DNA of 64,000 nt from Roseococcus pinisoli (GTDB lineage Bacteria; Pseudomonadota; Alphaproteobacteria; Acetobacterales; Acetobacteraceae), in NCBI RefSeq assembly GCF_018413645.1, contig NZ_JAHCDA010000003.1:422969-486968 (forward strand), given 5' to 3'. The translations under genes and the position numbers were made by a program. Under the pieces are notes generated by a model, which ran no database searches, was not told where the DNA came from, and was given only the letters and a program-made list of their open reading frames with translations. Of this stretch, positions 1-8,093 are shown piece after piece (positions within the stretch are counted from its first letter, which is position 1; each line of letters starts with the position of its first letter).

Positions 1-1122
1 CCGGTTGCGCTGGAATATGACAGCGGCGACTACTTCTCCACGCTGAACCAGGCCCTGGAGACCTCCGGCTGGGCGGGTTTCGAGGCGCGGCGGGCGGAAG
101 CGGCGAAGCGCGGGAAGCTGCGCGGAATCGGCATCTCGACCTATCTGGAAGCCTGCGGCATCGCGCCCTCGGCCGTCGTCGGCTCGCTCGGCGCGCGGGC
201 CGGGCTTTACGAGGTCGGCACCATTCGCGTGCACCCGACGGGCAGCATCACCGTGCTCACCGGTGCGCACAGCCACGGCCAGGGCCACGAGACGACCTTT
301 GCGCAGCTCGTCTGCGACAAGCTCGGCGTGCCCGTCGCCCAGGTGGACATCGTGCATGGCGATACCGGCAAGGTGCCCTTCGGCATGGGCACCTATGGCA
401 GCCGCTCGCTCGCCGTGGGCGGCTCAGCCATGGAGAAGGCGATGGACAAGATCATCGCCAAGGGCAAGCGCATCGCCGCCCATCTGATGGAAGCGGCGGT
501 CGAGGACATCGAGTTCGACCGCGGGACCTTCCGCGTGGCCGGAACGGACAAGACCAAGGTCTTGGCCGAGATCAGCCTCGCCGCCTATGTCCCGCACAAC
601 TATCCCATCGACGAGATCGAGCCTGGCCTCGAGGAGACGGCCTTCTACGACCCCAAGAACTTCACCTATCCCGGCGGCTGCCACATCGCCGAGGTGGAGA
701 TCGAGAAGGAGACCGGGAAGGTCAGCCTGATCAACTTCACCGCCGTCGACGATGTCGGGCGCGTCATCAACCCGATGATCGTGGAGGGCCAGGTGCAGGG
801 CGGCGTGGCGCAGGGTGTCGGCCAGGCCCTGATGGAGAATTGCGTCTATGACGCCGCCGGCCAGCTCATCAGCGCCTCCATGATGGATTACGCCATGCCC
901 CGCGCCGACGACCTGGCGCCGGTCAGCGTGGCGACCCATGTCACCCTATGCACGCACAACCCCCTGGGCGTGAAGGGCTGCGGCGAGGTGGGGGCGATCG
1001 GCTCGCCTCCGGCGGTCATCAACGCGGTGGTGGATGCCCTGCGGGACTACGGCGTGACCCATGTCGAGATGCCGGCGACAGCGCCCAAGATCTGGTCCAT
1101 CATCCACGGCAGCACGCTTTGA
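1..1122 (+). CDS. CoxL/XdhB-type molybdopterin-binding large subunit, 3' part
   Basis: The reading frame is open from base 1, so the gene starts upstream; about 373 residues are visible of a family that is usually near 780. It is the C-terminal half of a large subunit of the xanthine dehydrogenase / aerobic CO dehydrogenase family, which binds the Mo-pterin cytosine dinucleotide cofactor and hydroxylates a small substrate. Visible marks are [12 protein letters not shown], a cofactor-binding stretch, and [12 protein letters not shown] near the end, which holds the conserved catalytic glutamate. The loop that separates true CO dehydrogenases from other hydroxylases lies outside the window, so the substrate cannot be set. 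The FAD subunit follows 12 bases later, so the two are surely co-transcribed. Confidence 0.93.
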   Translation, partial: PVALEYDSGDYFSTLNQALETSGWAGFEARRAEAAKRGKLRGIGISTYLEACGIAPSAVVGSLGARAGLYEVGTIRVHPTGSITVLTGAHSHGQGHETTFAQLVCDKLGVPVAQVDIVHGDTGKVPFGMGTYGSRSLAVGGSAMEKAMDKIIAKGKRIAAHLMEAAVEDIEFDRGTFRVAGTDKTKVLAEISLAAYVPHNYPIDEIEPGLEETAFYDPKNFTYPGGCHIAEVEIEKETGKVSLINFTAVDDVGRVINPMIVEGQVQGGVAQGVGQALMENCVYDAAGQLISASMMDYAMPRADDLAPVSVATHVTLCTHNPLGVKGCGEVGAIGSPPAVINAVVDALRDYGVTHVEMPATAPKIWSIIHGSTL

Positions 1123-1134
1123 GGAGATCTGAGC

Positions 1135-1929
1135 ATGTATGATTTCACCTACACCAAGCCCTCCTCCATCGCTGATGCCGCCAAGCTCCTGGCGGCCGAT
1201 CCCGACGCGAAGTTCATCTCCGGTGGCCAGACGCTGCTTCCCGCGCTCAAGCACCGGCTGAACCGGCCGACGACGGTCGTGGACCTCACCGGCATCGCCG
1301 AGATGCGCGGCATCCGGCGGGAGGGGAACAGCCTCGTGATCGGCGCGCTGACCAGGCATGCCGAGGTCGCGACCAGCGCCGAGGTGAAGGCCGCGATCCC
1401 CGCGCTGGCGGAGATGGCCTCCAATATCGGCGACACGCAGGTCCGCAACCGGGGCACGCTCGGCGGCTCGGTCGCGAATAACGATCCGGCGGCCGATTAT
1501 CCGGCGGCGGTGCTGGGCCTCGGCGCCACGGTCGTGACCAGCAGCCGCGAGATTCCGGCCGACGAGTTCTTCCTCGGCATGTTCACCACGGCCCTGGAGC
1601 CCGACGAGCTGCTGGTGGCGATCCGCTTCCCGATCCCGGAGAAGGCCGGCTACGCCAAGATGCGCAACCCGGCGAGCCGCTACGTCATGGCCGGCGCCTT
1701 CGTCTCCAGGGGACCGCAGGGCATCCGCGTCGCCATCAATGGCGCGGGCCCCTGCGTCTTCCGTCAGGCCGATATGGAGGCGGCGCTGGCCGGCGCCTGG
1801 TCGGCCGACGCGGTGGCGGGGGTCAAGCAGGACGCCGACGGCCTGAACGGCGACATCCACGGCAGCGCCGAGTACCGCGCCCATCTGGTGACGGTGATGG
1901 CCAAGCGCGCGGTGGTCGCGGCGGGCTGA
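1135..1929 (+). CDS. CoxM-type FAD-binding medium subunit of molybdenum hydroxylase
   Basis: A 264-residue FAD-binding subunit that passes electrons between the Fe-S subunit and acceptors in a three-subunit molybdenum hydroxylase. The two FAD-binding signatures of the family are present: SGGQTLLPALKHRL at about residues 29-42 and IGDTQVRNRGTLGGS at about 98-112. Length is slightly below the usual 280-290. An AGGAG site lies 8-9 bases before the ATG. The large subunit is directly upstream; no 2Fe-2S small subunit follows, so it must be upstream of the window or elsewhere. Substrate unknown. Purine breakdown is possible given the HpxZ-like gene at 2497, but that is only a neighbourhood hint. 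Confidence 0.93.
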   Translation: MYDFTYTKPSSIADAAKLLAADPDAKFISGGQTLLPALKHRLNRPTTVVDLTGIAEMRGIRREGNSLVIGALTRHAEVATSAEVKAAIPALAEMASNIGDTQVRNRGTLGGSVANNDPAADYPAAVLGLGATVVTSSREIPADEFFLGMFTTALEPDELLVAIRFPIPEKAGYAKMRNPASRYVMAGAFVSRGPQGIRVAINGAGPCVFRQADMEAALAGAWSADAVAGVKQDADGLNGDIHGSAEYRAHLVTVMAKRAVVAAG

Positions 1930-1933
1930 CCTG

Positions 1934-1980
1934 GAGCATCACCCGATCAGATGGCGTCATCTGGTCGGGTAAAGATGCTC
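1934..1980. repeat. Long imperfect palindrome, hairpin 1 of a REP-like pair
   Basis: GAGCATC at 1934-1940 pairs with GATGCTC at 1974-1980. The inner arms ACCCGATCAGATG and CATCTGGTCGGGT pair with a single G-U-type change around a 4-base loop. It begins 5 bases after the coxM stop and could end transcription, but no T-run follows. Together with the hairpin at 1997-2036 it resembles the paired palindromes of dispersed REP-type elements. Confidence 0.6.
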
Positions 1981-1996
1981 GAAAAACAAAAAAGGC

Positions 1997-2036
1997 AGAG
2001 CGTTTTCCGTGAGCCCCTGCGAACGGAAAATGCTCT
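1997..2036. repeat. Second palindrome, hairpin 2 of a REP-like pair
   Basis: AGAGCGTTTTCCGT at 1997-2010 pairs with ACGGAAAATGCTCT at 2023-2036 with one wobble position. The right arm runs into the TAG stop codon of the minus-strand lipoprotein gene (2035-2037). The GAGCATTTTCCG-type arm and the A/T-rich strip between the two hairpins differ in base composition from the coding DNA around them. Confidence 0.6.
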
Positions 2037-2451
2037 AGCCGCCCGGTATCGGGCGGAGCAGCGCCTCTGCCCGGTCCCTCAGCGAAGTCCGGAAGTCGCC
2101 GGGGCAGGGCAGCTGGTCACGATCGGCGGCACGCTGCGTCGCGCCCAGCCAGTAGCCGTGCCAGACGGCGATGTGCTGCATCTCCGCCTCGCTCCGGTTG
2201 AGGTCGCGCTGCTGCGTCATCATGCGGCCGAAATAACCCTCCCAGCGCAGGCGGCAGTGGCGCAGCATGCCATTGGCCTCGGCCATCGCGCGGATGCGCA
2301 CGGCATCCGTGGCGCCGACCGTCTCGGCCAGCGGCGTCGCGAGGATGCGCTGGGCATCCCCGGAGGCCGGCCCTGTCGCCTGCGCCGGAGGCCGGGCAGC
2401 GCAGCTGGCCAGAAGAAGGAAAAAAGGCGCAGCCGCCAGAAGTATCCGCAT
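2035..2451 (-). CDS. Hypothetical lipoprotein
   Basis: A 138-residue protein starting with a lipoprotein signal peptide: a short charged N-terminus, a hydrophobic run and the lipobox LLASC with Cys17 as the lipidated residue. The mature part is mostly charged and helical-looking, with a Trp/Tyr cluster, and resembles no family I can name. I started it at 2451 because the long upstream extension of the frame lies antisense to the HpxZ-like gene, while this start gives a perfect signal peptide. It is likely envelope-anchored. It runs opposite to its neighbours, and its stop codon sits inside a palindrome. Confidence 0.75.
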   Translation of the reverse strand: MRILLAAAPFFLLLASCAARPPAQATGPASGDAQRILATPLAETVGATDAVRIRAMAEANGMLRHCRLRWEGYFGRMMTQQRDLNRSEAEMQHIAVWHGYWLGATQRAADRDQLPCPGDFRTSLRDRAEALLRPIPGG

Positions 2452-2496
2452 GGGCGATGCTTGCGCGCGGGGGATTCCGTGGCAAGCATCGAGACC

Positions 2497-2892
2497 ATGG
2501 AACTCGACGATCCCGGCGTCATCGCCGAAGCCCGCGCCGTCTTCGACCGTTACGAGGACGCTCTGATGAACAACCGCACGGAGGTGCTCGACGGCATCTT
2601 CTGGGGCGATGCGCGGACGGTGCGCTTCGGCATCACGGAAATCCTCTACGGCATCGAGGCGATCCGCGCCTTCCGGGCGAGCGTGAAGGCCTATGCCCAG
2701 CGCGTACAGAAGAAGGTGCACATCACCGCCTTCGGGCGCGACTTCGCCTGCACCCATCTGGAATATGAGCGCGTGGGCACCGGCCTCATCGGCCGCGAGA
2801 CCAAGATCATGGTGCGCCTGCCCGAGATCGGCTGGCGCGTGGTGTCGGCGCATGTCTCGCTGCTGGCCGGCACGGATCCGGGGCGGGCATGA
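2497..2892 (+). CDS. AtzH-like / HpxZ family protein (DUF3225)
   Basis: A 131-residue NTF2-fold protein. The opening MELDDPGVIAEA, then FDRYEDALMNNRTEVLD and TVRFGITEILYGIEAIRAF, match the AtzH-like family that includes HpxZ. HpxZ is encoded with amidases in oxalurate (purine) catabolism, and AtzH is tied to AtzF-type allophanate hydrolases. The molecular role is not settled and the fold may be structural. I chose the ATG at 2497 because family members begin at this point; an in-frame GTG at 2479 behind a GGGGA run is the alternative. The stop overlaps the start of the next gene (ATGA at 2889-2892), so the two are translationally coupled. No amidase is adjacent. Confidence 0.82.
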   Translation: MELDDPGVIAEARAVFDRYEDALMNNRTEVLDGIFWGDARTVRFGITEILYGIEAIRAFRASVKAYAQRVQKKVHITAFGRDFACTHLEYERVGTGLIGRETKIMVRLPEIGWRVVSAHVSLLAGTDPGRA

Positions 2893-4163
2893 GCGGTTCG
2901 ATGGAAAAGCTTCGGCTCGCGATCATCGGCGGCGGCATCGTCGGCGCCTGCACGGCGCTGGCGGCCCAGCGCGCCGGCTATGCCGTGACCCTCATCGAGC
3001 CGGAGGTCCCGGGCGGCGAGCAGGCGGCAAGCTACGGCAATGGCTGCTGGTTCAGCCCCTCGAGCACCGTTCCGCCGGCCCTGCCGGGCCTGTGGAAGAA
3101 GGTGCCGAAGTTCCTGGCCGACCCCCTGGGCCCGCTGGCCATCCGCTGGTCCTACTTCCCGAAGGTCGCGCCCTGGCTGGTCCGCTATCTCCTCGCGGGC
3201 TGGACCGAGGCCAAGGTGTTGAAGACGGGACATGCGCTGCGCGCCCTGGTCGCCGGGGCGCCGGCCCTGCATGCCGCGCTGGCGGAGGAGGCGGGCGTCG
3301 GTCATCTCGTGGAGCGGCGCGGGCTGCTCTACGTCTTCCCCGACCGCGCGGCCTTCGAGGCCGAGGCCCTGGCCTGGCGCGTCCGGGCGCAGACGGGCGT
3401 GACCTGGCTGGAGATCGGCGAGGACGAGCTGCGCCAGCGCGAGCCTGACCTGAACCGGCGGTACAAGTTTGGTATCCTGGTGGAGGAGGGGGGCCATTGC
3501 CTCAATCCCGGCGCCTATGTCGCGGCGCTGGTCTCCCTGGCGGAGGCGCAAGGCATGGTGCGCGCCACGGCGCGCGCCACCGGCTTCCGCATCGAGGGCG
3601 GGCGCCTGAAGGCGGTGACGACCGACCGCGGAGAGGTTTCGGCCGATCGCGCCATCATCGCCGCTGGCGCCTATTCCAAGACCCTGGCGCGCGAGGCGGG
3701 CGACAAACTGCCGCTCGAGACCGAGCGGGGCTACCACGCGGTCATCGCCCATCCCGAAGCGGGGCCGCGCCTGCCCATGATGCCTTCCGACGGGAAGATG
3801 AGCATCACGATGACCGAGACGGGCCTGCGCGTCTCGGGTCAGGTGGAGATCGCGGGTCTCGCGGCCGCGCCGAACTGGAAGCGGGCGGAGATCCTCCGGG
3901 ACCACCTGCTGCGCAGCTTTCCGGGACTGCCGCGGGACATTTCCGCCGAGCGCATCAAGGTCTGGATGGGGCACCGCCCCTCGATGCCCGATGGGCTGCC
4001 ATGCATCGGGCCGGCCTCGGCCAGCGCGGATATCCTGCATTGCTTCGGGCACGGCCATGTGGGGCTCGTTTCGGCGCCGAGAAGCGCGGAATTGGCCATT
4101 GCCCTTCTGGGAGGGTACCCGCCGCCGGTACCGCCTGAGCCCTATTCGCCGCGTCGGTTCTAG
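2889..4163 (+). CDS. FAD-dependent D-amino-acid dehydrogenase-like oxidoreductase (DadA type)
   Basis: A 424-residue DAO-fold oxidoreductase. A Rossmann dinucleotide site GGGIVGA (residues 14-20) binds FAD. The N-terminal region QAASYGNGCWFSPSS and the C-terminal WMGHRPSMPDGLPCIGP are typical of DadA-like enzymes that oxidise D-amino acids to keto acids and feed electrons to the respiratory chain. It overlaps the HpxZ-like gene by 4 bases, so both are made together; a second ATG at 2901 is also plausible. Sarcosine- or glycine-type substrates cannot be excluded from sequence alone. Confidence 0.88.
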   Translation: MSGSMEKLRLAIIGGGIVGACTALAAQRAGYAVTLIEPEVPGGEQAASYGNGCWFSPSSTVPPALPGLWKKVPKFLADPLGPLAIRWSYFPKVAPWLVRYLLAGWTEAKVLKTGHALRALVAGAPALHAALAEEAGVGHLVERRGLLYVFPDRAAFEAEALAWRVRAQTGVTWLEIGEDELRQREPDLNRRYKFGILVEEGGHCLNPGAYVAALVSLAEAQGMVRATARATGFRIEGGRLKAVTTDRGEVSADRAIIAAGAYSKTLAREAGDKLPLETERGYHAVIAHPEAGPRLPMMPSDGKMSITMTETGLRVSGQVEIAGLAAAPNWKRAEILRDHLLRSFPGLPRDISAERIKVWMGHRPSMPDGLPCIGPASASADILHCFGHGHVGLVSAPRSAELAIALLGGYPPPVPPEPYSPRRF

Positions 4164-4253
4164 TGTGGATTTCGCGTGCATTATTCGGAAAGCAGTGCCA
4201 TGCTGACGAACTCGCCCAGCATCCCGTTCGGCCGAGAACACTAGCGTGGATTG
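4160..4253 (+). promoter_or_regulatory. Leader of the cold-shock gene with a direct repeat
   Basis: The gap before the cold-shock gene carries CTAGTGTGGATT at 4160-4171 and CTAGCGTGGATT at 4241-4252, identical except for one base and 81 bases apart. The region is less GC-rich than its surroundings. Cold-shock genes often have long structured leaders; whether this one works that way is inference. No clear -35/-10 pair is visible. Confidence 0.35.
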
Positions 4254-4262
4254 AAGAGAAAC

Positions 4263-5018
4263 GTGTCTGACGATTATTCGCCTGAGGGCGGTGACACCGG
4301 TCTGATCGAGGCCAAGGTCAAGTGGTACAACGGCCGAAAGGGTTTCGGCTTCGTGCTCGGCCCCGACGGGCAGGACGTGTTCTTCCACGCTTCCGCTCTG
4401 ACCGACGCCGGTATCGATCAGCCTGACACCGACGATATTCTCGTGTGCGAGATCGGCTCCGACCGTCAGGGTCGTCGCCTCGTGACGCGCATCACCGAGC
4501 TCAAGCGCGGCCCTGGTGGCGGCGGTGGCGCGCGTGGTGGCTTCGGCGACCGTCCCCCCCGGCGCGACTTCGGCGGCCCCGGTGGCGGCTTCGGCGATCG
4601 TCCGCCGCGCCGCGACTTCGGCGCTCCCGGTGGCTTCGGCGACCGTCCGCCGCGCCGCGACTTCGGCGCCCCGGGTGGCTTCGGCGATCGTCCGCCGCGC
4701 CGCGACTTCGGTGGTCCCCCGGGTGGCGGCTTCGGCGCCCCGCGTGGCCCCGGTGGCTTCGGTGGTGGTGGCGACCGCGGTCCCCGCCGCAACTTCGACG
4801 AGGGGACGGGCCCCGTCTATCCGCTGAACGGCACCGTGAAGTGGTTCGACCAGGTGCGTGGCTTCGGCTTCGTCACCCCCGAGGATGGCGGCCAGGACGT
4901 GTTCCTGCACTCCTCCGTTCTCACCCGCGCGGGCCGTACGGACCTGCAGCAGGGCGAGAAGGTCTCGCTCGATGTGCGTGACGGCCAGCGCGGCCGTCAG
5001 GCTGTCGGCATGAAGTAA
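4263..5018 (+). CDS. Double cold-shock-domain protein with a Gly/Arg/Pro repeat linker
   Basis: A 251-residue RNA/ssDNA-binding protein with two cold-shock domains. Domain 1 has RNP1 KGFGFV and RNP2 VFFHAS; domain 2, near the C-terminus, has RNP1 RGFGFV and RNP2 VFLHSS. Between them lies a low-complexity linker of about 90 residues built from four copies of a 15-17 residue unit with the core GDRPPRRDFG. Ordinary CspA is one domain of about 70 residues. Two-domain forms occur in alphaproteobacteria, but a repeat linker of this length is unusual. I chose the GTG at 4263, with GAAGAG 4 bases upstream; an in-frame TTG at 4251 would add four residues. A strong terminator follows. Confidence 0.9.
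   Translation: MSDDYSPEGGDTGLIEAKVKWYNGRKGFGFVLGPDGQDVFFHASALTDAGIDQPDTDDILVCEIGSDRQGRRLVTRITELKRGPGGGGGARGGFGDRPPRRDFGGPGGGFGDRPPRRDFGAPGGFGDRPPRRDFGAPGGFGDRPPRRDFGGPPGGGFGAPRGPGGFGGGGDRGPRRNFDEGTGPVYPLNGTVKWFDQVRGFGFVTPEDGGQDVFLHSSVLTRAGRTDLQQGEKVSLDVRDGQRGRQAVGMK
4542..4730 (+). repeat. In-frame tandem repeat, four units of 45-51 bases
   Basis: Four head-to-tail copies begin with TTCGGCGAYCGTCC at 4542, 4590, 4635 and 4680, with unit lengths 48, 45, 45 and 51. All indels are multiples of three, so the reading frame of the cold-shock protein is kept. Units 2 and 3 are nearly identical, which suggests recent expansion or gene conversion. Confidence 0.9.
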
Positions 5019-5042
5019 AGCCGGACTCCACGTCGGCTTTCG

Positions 5043-5080
5043 GGGCCTCGGACCATACGGTCCGGGGCCTTTTTCTTTTG
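5043..5080 (+). terminator. Rho-independent terminator after the cold-shock gene
   Basis: A GC-rich hairpin with inner arms CGGACC and GGTCCG around a 4-base loop, extended by GGCC/GGCC, is followed by a T-rich tail (TTTTTCTTTTG). A weaker hairpin (AAAGCCG...CGGCTTT, about 5017-5040) comes just before it. This is the clearest intrinsic terminator in the window. Confidence 0.88.
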
Positions 5081-5108
5081 TTAAGCCTCGGGCGCGCAGT
5101 CTTCGGGC

Positions 5109-5402
5109 ATGCACCCTCTGTTGCTCCTGCTGATGCTCGCCGGTCCGGCCATGGCGCAGGTTCCCATCTGCAACGCGCTCCGCGAGGGGATGACGGCCTG
5201 CTTCGATGGCCGCCTCTGCCGTTGCCGCTTCGAGGAGCCGGGGCTCCTCACCGGCGGGCGGCAGGGCCATCGCTGGGATTGCGGCGTGCTGCGGCCGGAT
5301 TGCCGCCCTTCGGAGCCCGGCACGCCCTGGCCCGACATCGTGCCGCATGTCCTGCTGGACGGAACTCGGCCGGAGCGGATGCGCCCCGGCCCGGATCGCT
5401 GA
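5109..5402 (+). CDS. Small secreted Cys-rich protein of unknown function
   Basis: A 97-residue protein with a clear Sec signal peptide (hydrophobic leucine run, cleavage after AMA near residue 16). The mature part is about 81 residues with six cysteines (21, 31, 37, 39, 58 and 65 of the precursor), enough for three disulfides. I recognise no family. It stands alone between the cold-shock terminator and the convergent racemase gene, with only 5 bases before that gene's stop. The signal peptide and even cysteine count support a real periplasmic or secreted protein. Confidence 0.65.
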   Translation: MHPLLLLLMLAGPAMAQVPICNALREGMTACFDGRLCRCRFEEPGLLTGGRQGHRWDCGVLRPDCRPSEPGTPWPDIVPHVLLDGTRPERMRPGPDR

Positions 5403-5407
5403 AAGGC

Positions 5408-6130
5408 CTACCAGCGGCGCGGGCGCAGGCCCGCCTGGAACCAGGAGATCATCGAATAGATGTCGTAGACCGGCAGGCCGGTCGCCGCCGCCAGATCCGC
5501 CGCATAGGGCGGCATGTTGGTGCATTCCAGCACGATGGCGCCGATCTCCGGGTGGCGCTTCACCAGCCGCTGGCCGGCCTCCAGGATGTCCTGCCGGGCC
5601 AGCTCCACATCCAGGTCCTCCTTCTCCGCGCGGATCAGCACGCGGAAGAACTCCCGACCGCTCTCCGTCCCTTCGACGGGCGTGTCCACCGGGGCGCCGG
5701 CCGCCTCGAGGTGCTGCCGCGTGAGGCTGGCGCCGTTCACCGTGACGATGCCGACGCGCCGGCCCGGCGGCAGCGTCGCCTGCACCCAGGGCACCTGCAT
5801 CATGGAGGAGGTCGCCACCGGCACCTTCACCGCCGCCGCCAGCTCCTCCTGGAAGAGCGAGAGGAAGCCGCAATTGGTGGTGATGGCCTCGGCGCCGAGG
5901 TCCACGAGGTCGCGCGCCGCCTCGACGAAGGCATCGAGCAGGCCCGCCGCGCCCTGCTCCACGACCCGACTCGGCGAGGCGCCCCGAACCACCCGGAAGA
6001 GCACGGGGAAGGGCCAGGTCTCCCCATTGCCCATGTCGCCGAGAATGCGTGGAAATCGGGCTTCCAGCATCAGAATGCCGAGAGGCGCGCCATAAATCGA
6101 CTTTCCGCCGCGCGCGATCGTGTTCACCAT
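5408..6130 (-). CDS. Aspartate/glutamate racemase superfamily protein
   Basis: A 240-residue member of the Asp/Glu/hydantoin racemase fold. The two catalytic cysteines sit in TTNCGFLS in the N-terminal half and VLECTNMPP in the C-terminal half, so a two-base racemisation or the related maleate isomerase / arylmalonate decarboxylase chemistry is possible. The opening SIYGAPLGILMLEARFPRI is typical of uncharacterised members near amino-acid or carboxylate catabolism. GAGGG lies about 5 bases before the ATG. It is divergent from the Bug-type receptor at 6193, sharing a 62-base promoter region, which hints at a common carboxylate or amino-acid substrate. Confidence 0.85.
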   Translation of the reverse strand: MVNTIARGGKSIYGAPLGILMLEARFPRILGDMGNGETWPFPVLFRVVRGASPSRVVEQGAAGLLDAFVEAARDLVDLGAEAITTNCGFLSLFQEELAAAVKVPVATSSMMQVPWVQATLPPGRRVGIVTVNGASLTRQHLEAAGAPVDTPVEGTESGREFFRVLIRAEKEDLDVELARQDILEAGQRLVKRHPEIGAIVLECTNMPPYAADLAAATGLPVYDIYSMISWFQAGLRPRRW

Positions 6131-6192
6131 TATTTCCCTCGCTCAAGTCCAAACCTAAGGTTGCGATATAGATGACCCCTGGAGAACCCAAG

Positions 6193-7176
6193 ATGCTTCG
6201 ACGCGCCCTGCTGGCGTTGCCGTTGGCTGCCCCTGCCATTGCGATGGCGCAGGAGGCGCCGTTCCCGAACCGCCCGATCACCATCTACAGCGGCTTTCCG
6301 AACGGCTCCGGGATCGACATCTACATCCGCCGCATGGCCGAGCCCCTGGGCCGGGCCCTGGGCGGCGTGACCATCCTGGCCGACAACCGGACGGGCGCGG
6401 GCGGCAATATCGGCTCCGAGCTCGTCGCGAAGTCCCGGCCGGATGGCTACACGCTGTACTTCGGCACCGCCGGCACGCATGCGATCAATGCCACGCTGTA
6501 CCGGACGCTTCCCTTCGACGTGATCCGGGACTTCACCCCGATCTCCCATCTGGGCGACGTGCCGAACATCCTGACCGTCGCGCCCGACAAGCGGCCGGCC
6601 TTCTCGAATTGCGCGGCGCTGCTCAGCGCGGCGCGGGCCAATCCCGGGCGGCTCAACTATGCCTCCACCGGCAACGGCGCTTCGACGCATCTCTCGGCCG
6701 CGCAATTCGTCCTGGCGGCGCAGGTGGACGTGGTCCACGTCCCCTATCGCGGGCAGCCGGGCGCGCAGACGGCGCTGCTGGGCGGCGACGTCGACTTCTT
6801 CATGAACCAGTCCGGGCCGGCCATCGGCGCCATACGCCAGGGGCAGGTGAAGGGCCTCGGCGTCACCACGGCGCAGCGCCTGCCGAGCCTGCCGGACCTG
6901 CCGACGGTGGCGGAGGCCTGCAACCTCCCGGGCTTCGTCAGCACGACCTGGTACGGGCTCTTCGGCCCCGCGCACCTGCCCGCACCGATCCTGGAGCGGC
7001 TCTCCTCCGCCGTGACCAGCGTGCTGCGCGAGCGCGAGTTCAGCACCTGGCTGACCGACAACCAGGGCATCTCCCTCCCGCCGGTCTATACGCCGGCCGA
7101 GTTCGCCGAGATCCAGCGCCGCGACGTGGCGGCCTGGGGCGACATCGTCCGCCGCTCCGGCGCCTCGGTGGATTGA
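6193..7176 (+). CDS. Bug-family tripartite tricarboxylate transporter substrate-binding protein
   Basis: A 327-residue periplasmic binding protein of the Bug (TctC) family, with a Sec signal peptide (cleavage at about AMA-QE). Family marks are the N-terminal FPNRPITI and the stretches GGNIGSELVAKS and PYRGQPGAQTALLGGDVDF. These receptors catch carboxylates for TctAB permeases, but no permease is present here, as is common for orphan Bug genes. I moved the start to the ATG at 6193 because a GGAG site lies 8 bases upstream and the extra seven codons of the longer frame would precede the signal peptide. The next gene starts one base after the stop. Confidence 0.92.
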   Translation: MLRRALLALPLAAPAIAMAQEAPFPNRPITIYSGFPNGSGIDIYIRRMAEPLGRALGGVTILADNRTGAGGNIGSELVAKSRPDGYTLYFGTAGTHAINATLYRTLPFDVIRDFTPISHLGDVPNILTVAPDKRPAFSNCAALLSAARANPGRLNYASTGNGASTHLSAAQFVLAAQVDVVHVPYRGQPGAQTALLGGDVDFFMNQSGPAIGAIRQGQVKGLGVTTAQRLPSLPDLPTVAEACNLPGFVSTTWYGLFGPAHLPAPILERLSSAVTSVLREREFSTWLTDNQGISLPPVYTPAEFAEIQRRDVAAWGDIVRRSGASVD

Positions 7177-7177
7177 G

Positions 7178-8023
7178 ATGCGACGCCGCGCGATCCTGGC
7201 CGGGCTGATGACGCCGGGCCTGGCGCGCGCGGCGCTGCCCGCCGGCCGCTCCCGCATCACCTTCGAGGAGCCGAGCGGCGTGGCGCCCGGCATGATGGCG
7301 GCCTTCCTGTATCGCCCCGCCGCCTGGCAGGCCGGCGGGAAGGTCGTCGTAGTCCTGCATGGGCTGCGGCGCGATGCCGGGAACTACCGGGACGCGTGGA
7401 TCCCGCTGGCCGAGGCGCGCGGCTTCCTCGTCGTCTGCCCCGAGTTCTCGGCCGCGCAGTTTCCGGGCGACCGCTACTACAATTTCGGCAATGCCCGCGC
7501 GCCGGAGGCCGCCTGGACCTTCTTCGCGCTTGATCGCGCGGTGGCGGCGGCGTTCCGTGCGCTGGATGCGCCGCCCACGCCCTTCGCGCTCTACGGCCAT
7601 TCCGCCGGCGCGCAATTCGTCCATCGCTACCTGCTGCTGACCGGCGCGCCGCGGGCCTCGCGCCTCGTGAGCGCCAATGCCGGTTGGTACACTTGGCCCG
7701 ATTTCGGCATCGCCTTTCCCTTTGGTCTCGGCGATTGCGCGGCGACCGAGGCGGGGCTGAGGGCGGCGCTGACACGCCCGGTCACGATCCTGTTGGGGGA
7801 GGAGGATACCAACCCCCACCATCCCGCCTTGCGCCGCGATCCCCAGGCCGACCGGCAGGGGGTGACGCGGTTCGCGCGCGGACAGGCCTTCTTCGCGGCT
7901 GCGCGCGAGGTGGCGGCGCGCGACGGCCTGCCCTTCGGCTGGACCCTGCGGACCGTGCCCGGCGTGGGCCATTCCAATAGCGGCATGGCGCCGTCTGCGG
8001 CGGAAATCCTGGCTTCCGGCTGA
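7178..8023 (+). CDS. Secreted alpha/beta-hydrolase (polyhydroxybutyrate depolymerase-like esterase)
   Basis: A 281-residue alpha/beta-hydrolase. The nucleophile elbow is YGHSAGAQF with the active serine in GHSAG, an oxyanion-type LHGL follows a beta strand near residue 60, and a late VPGVGHSN supplies the probable catalytic histidine. The N-terminus MRRRAILAGLMTPGLARA looks like a short Tat or Sec signal, so it probably acts outside the cytoplasm. It resembles the PHB-depolymerase/feruloyl-esterase group, but its substrate is unknown. It starts one base after the Bug receptor stop, so receptor and esterase may handle the same ester or its carboxylate product. Confidence 0.8.
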   Translation: MRRRAILAGLMTPGLARAALPAGRSRITFEEPSGVAPGMMAAFLYRPAAWQAGGKVVVVLHGLRRDAGNYRDAWIPLAEARGFLVVCPEFSAAQFPGDRYYNFGNARAPEAAWTFFALDRAVAAAFRALDAPPTPFALYGHSAGAQFVHRYLLLTGAPRASRLVSANAGWYTWPDFGIAFPFGLGDCAATEAGLRAALTRPVTILLGEEDTNPHHPALRRDPQADRQGVTRFARGQAFFAAAREVAARDGLPFGWTLRTVPGVGHSNSGMAPSAAEILASG

Positions 8024-8093
8024 AAAATTGCTTGCGATACCACGTCATATGATTGTAGAACTACCGTGACATGTTACGGATACGATCAGGCGA

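Noticed and set aside
4542-4730. CRISPR-like spaced repeats
   Set aside because: The repeats are contiguous, in frame and of variable length, with no unique spacers. They encode a protein linker.
2691-6284. A minus-strand open frame of 1197 codons
   Set aside because: It runs antisense across several well-supported genes (DadA-like, cold-shock) and only its overlap with the racemase region looks protein-like, in another frame. High GC makes long antisense frames common.
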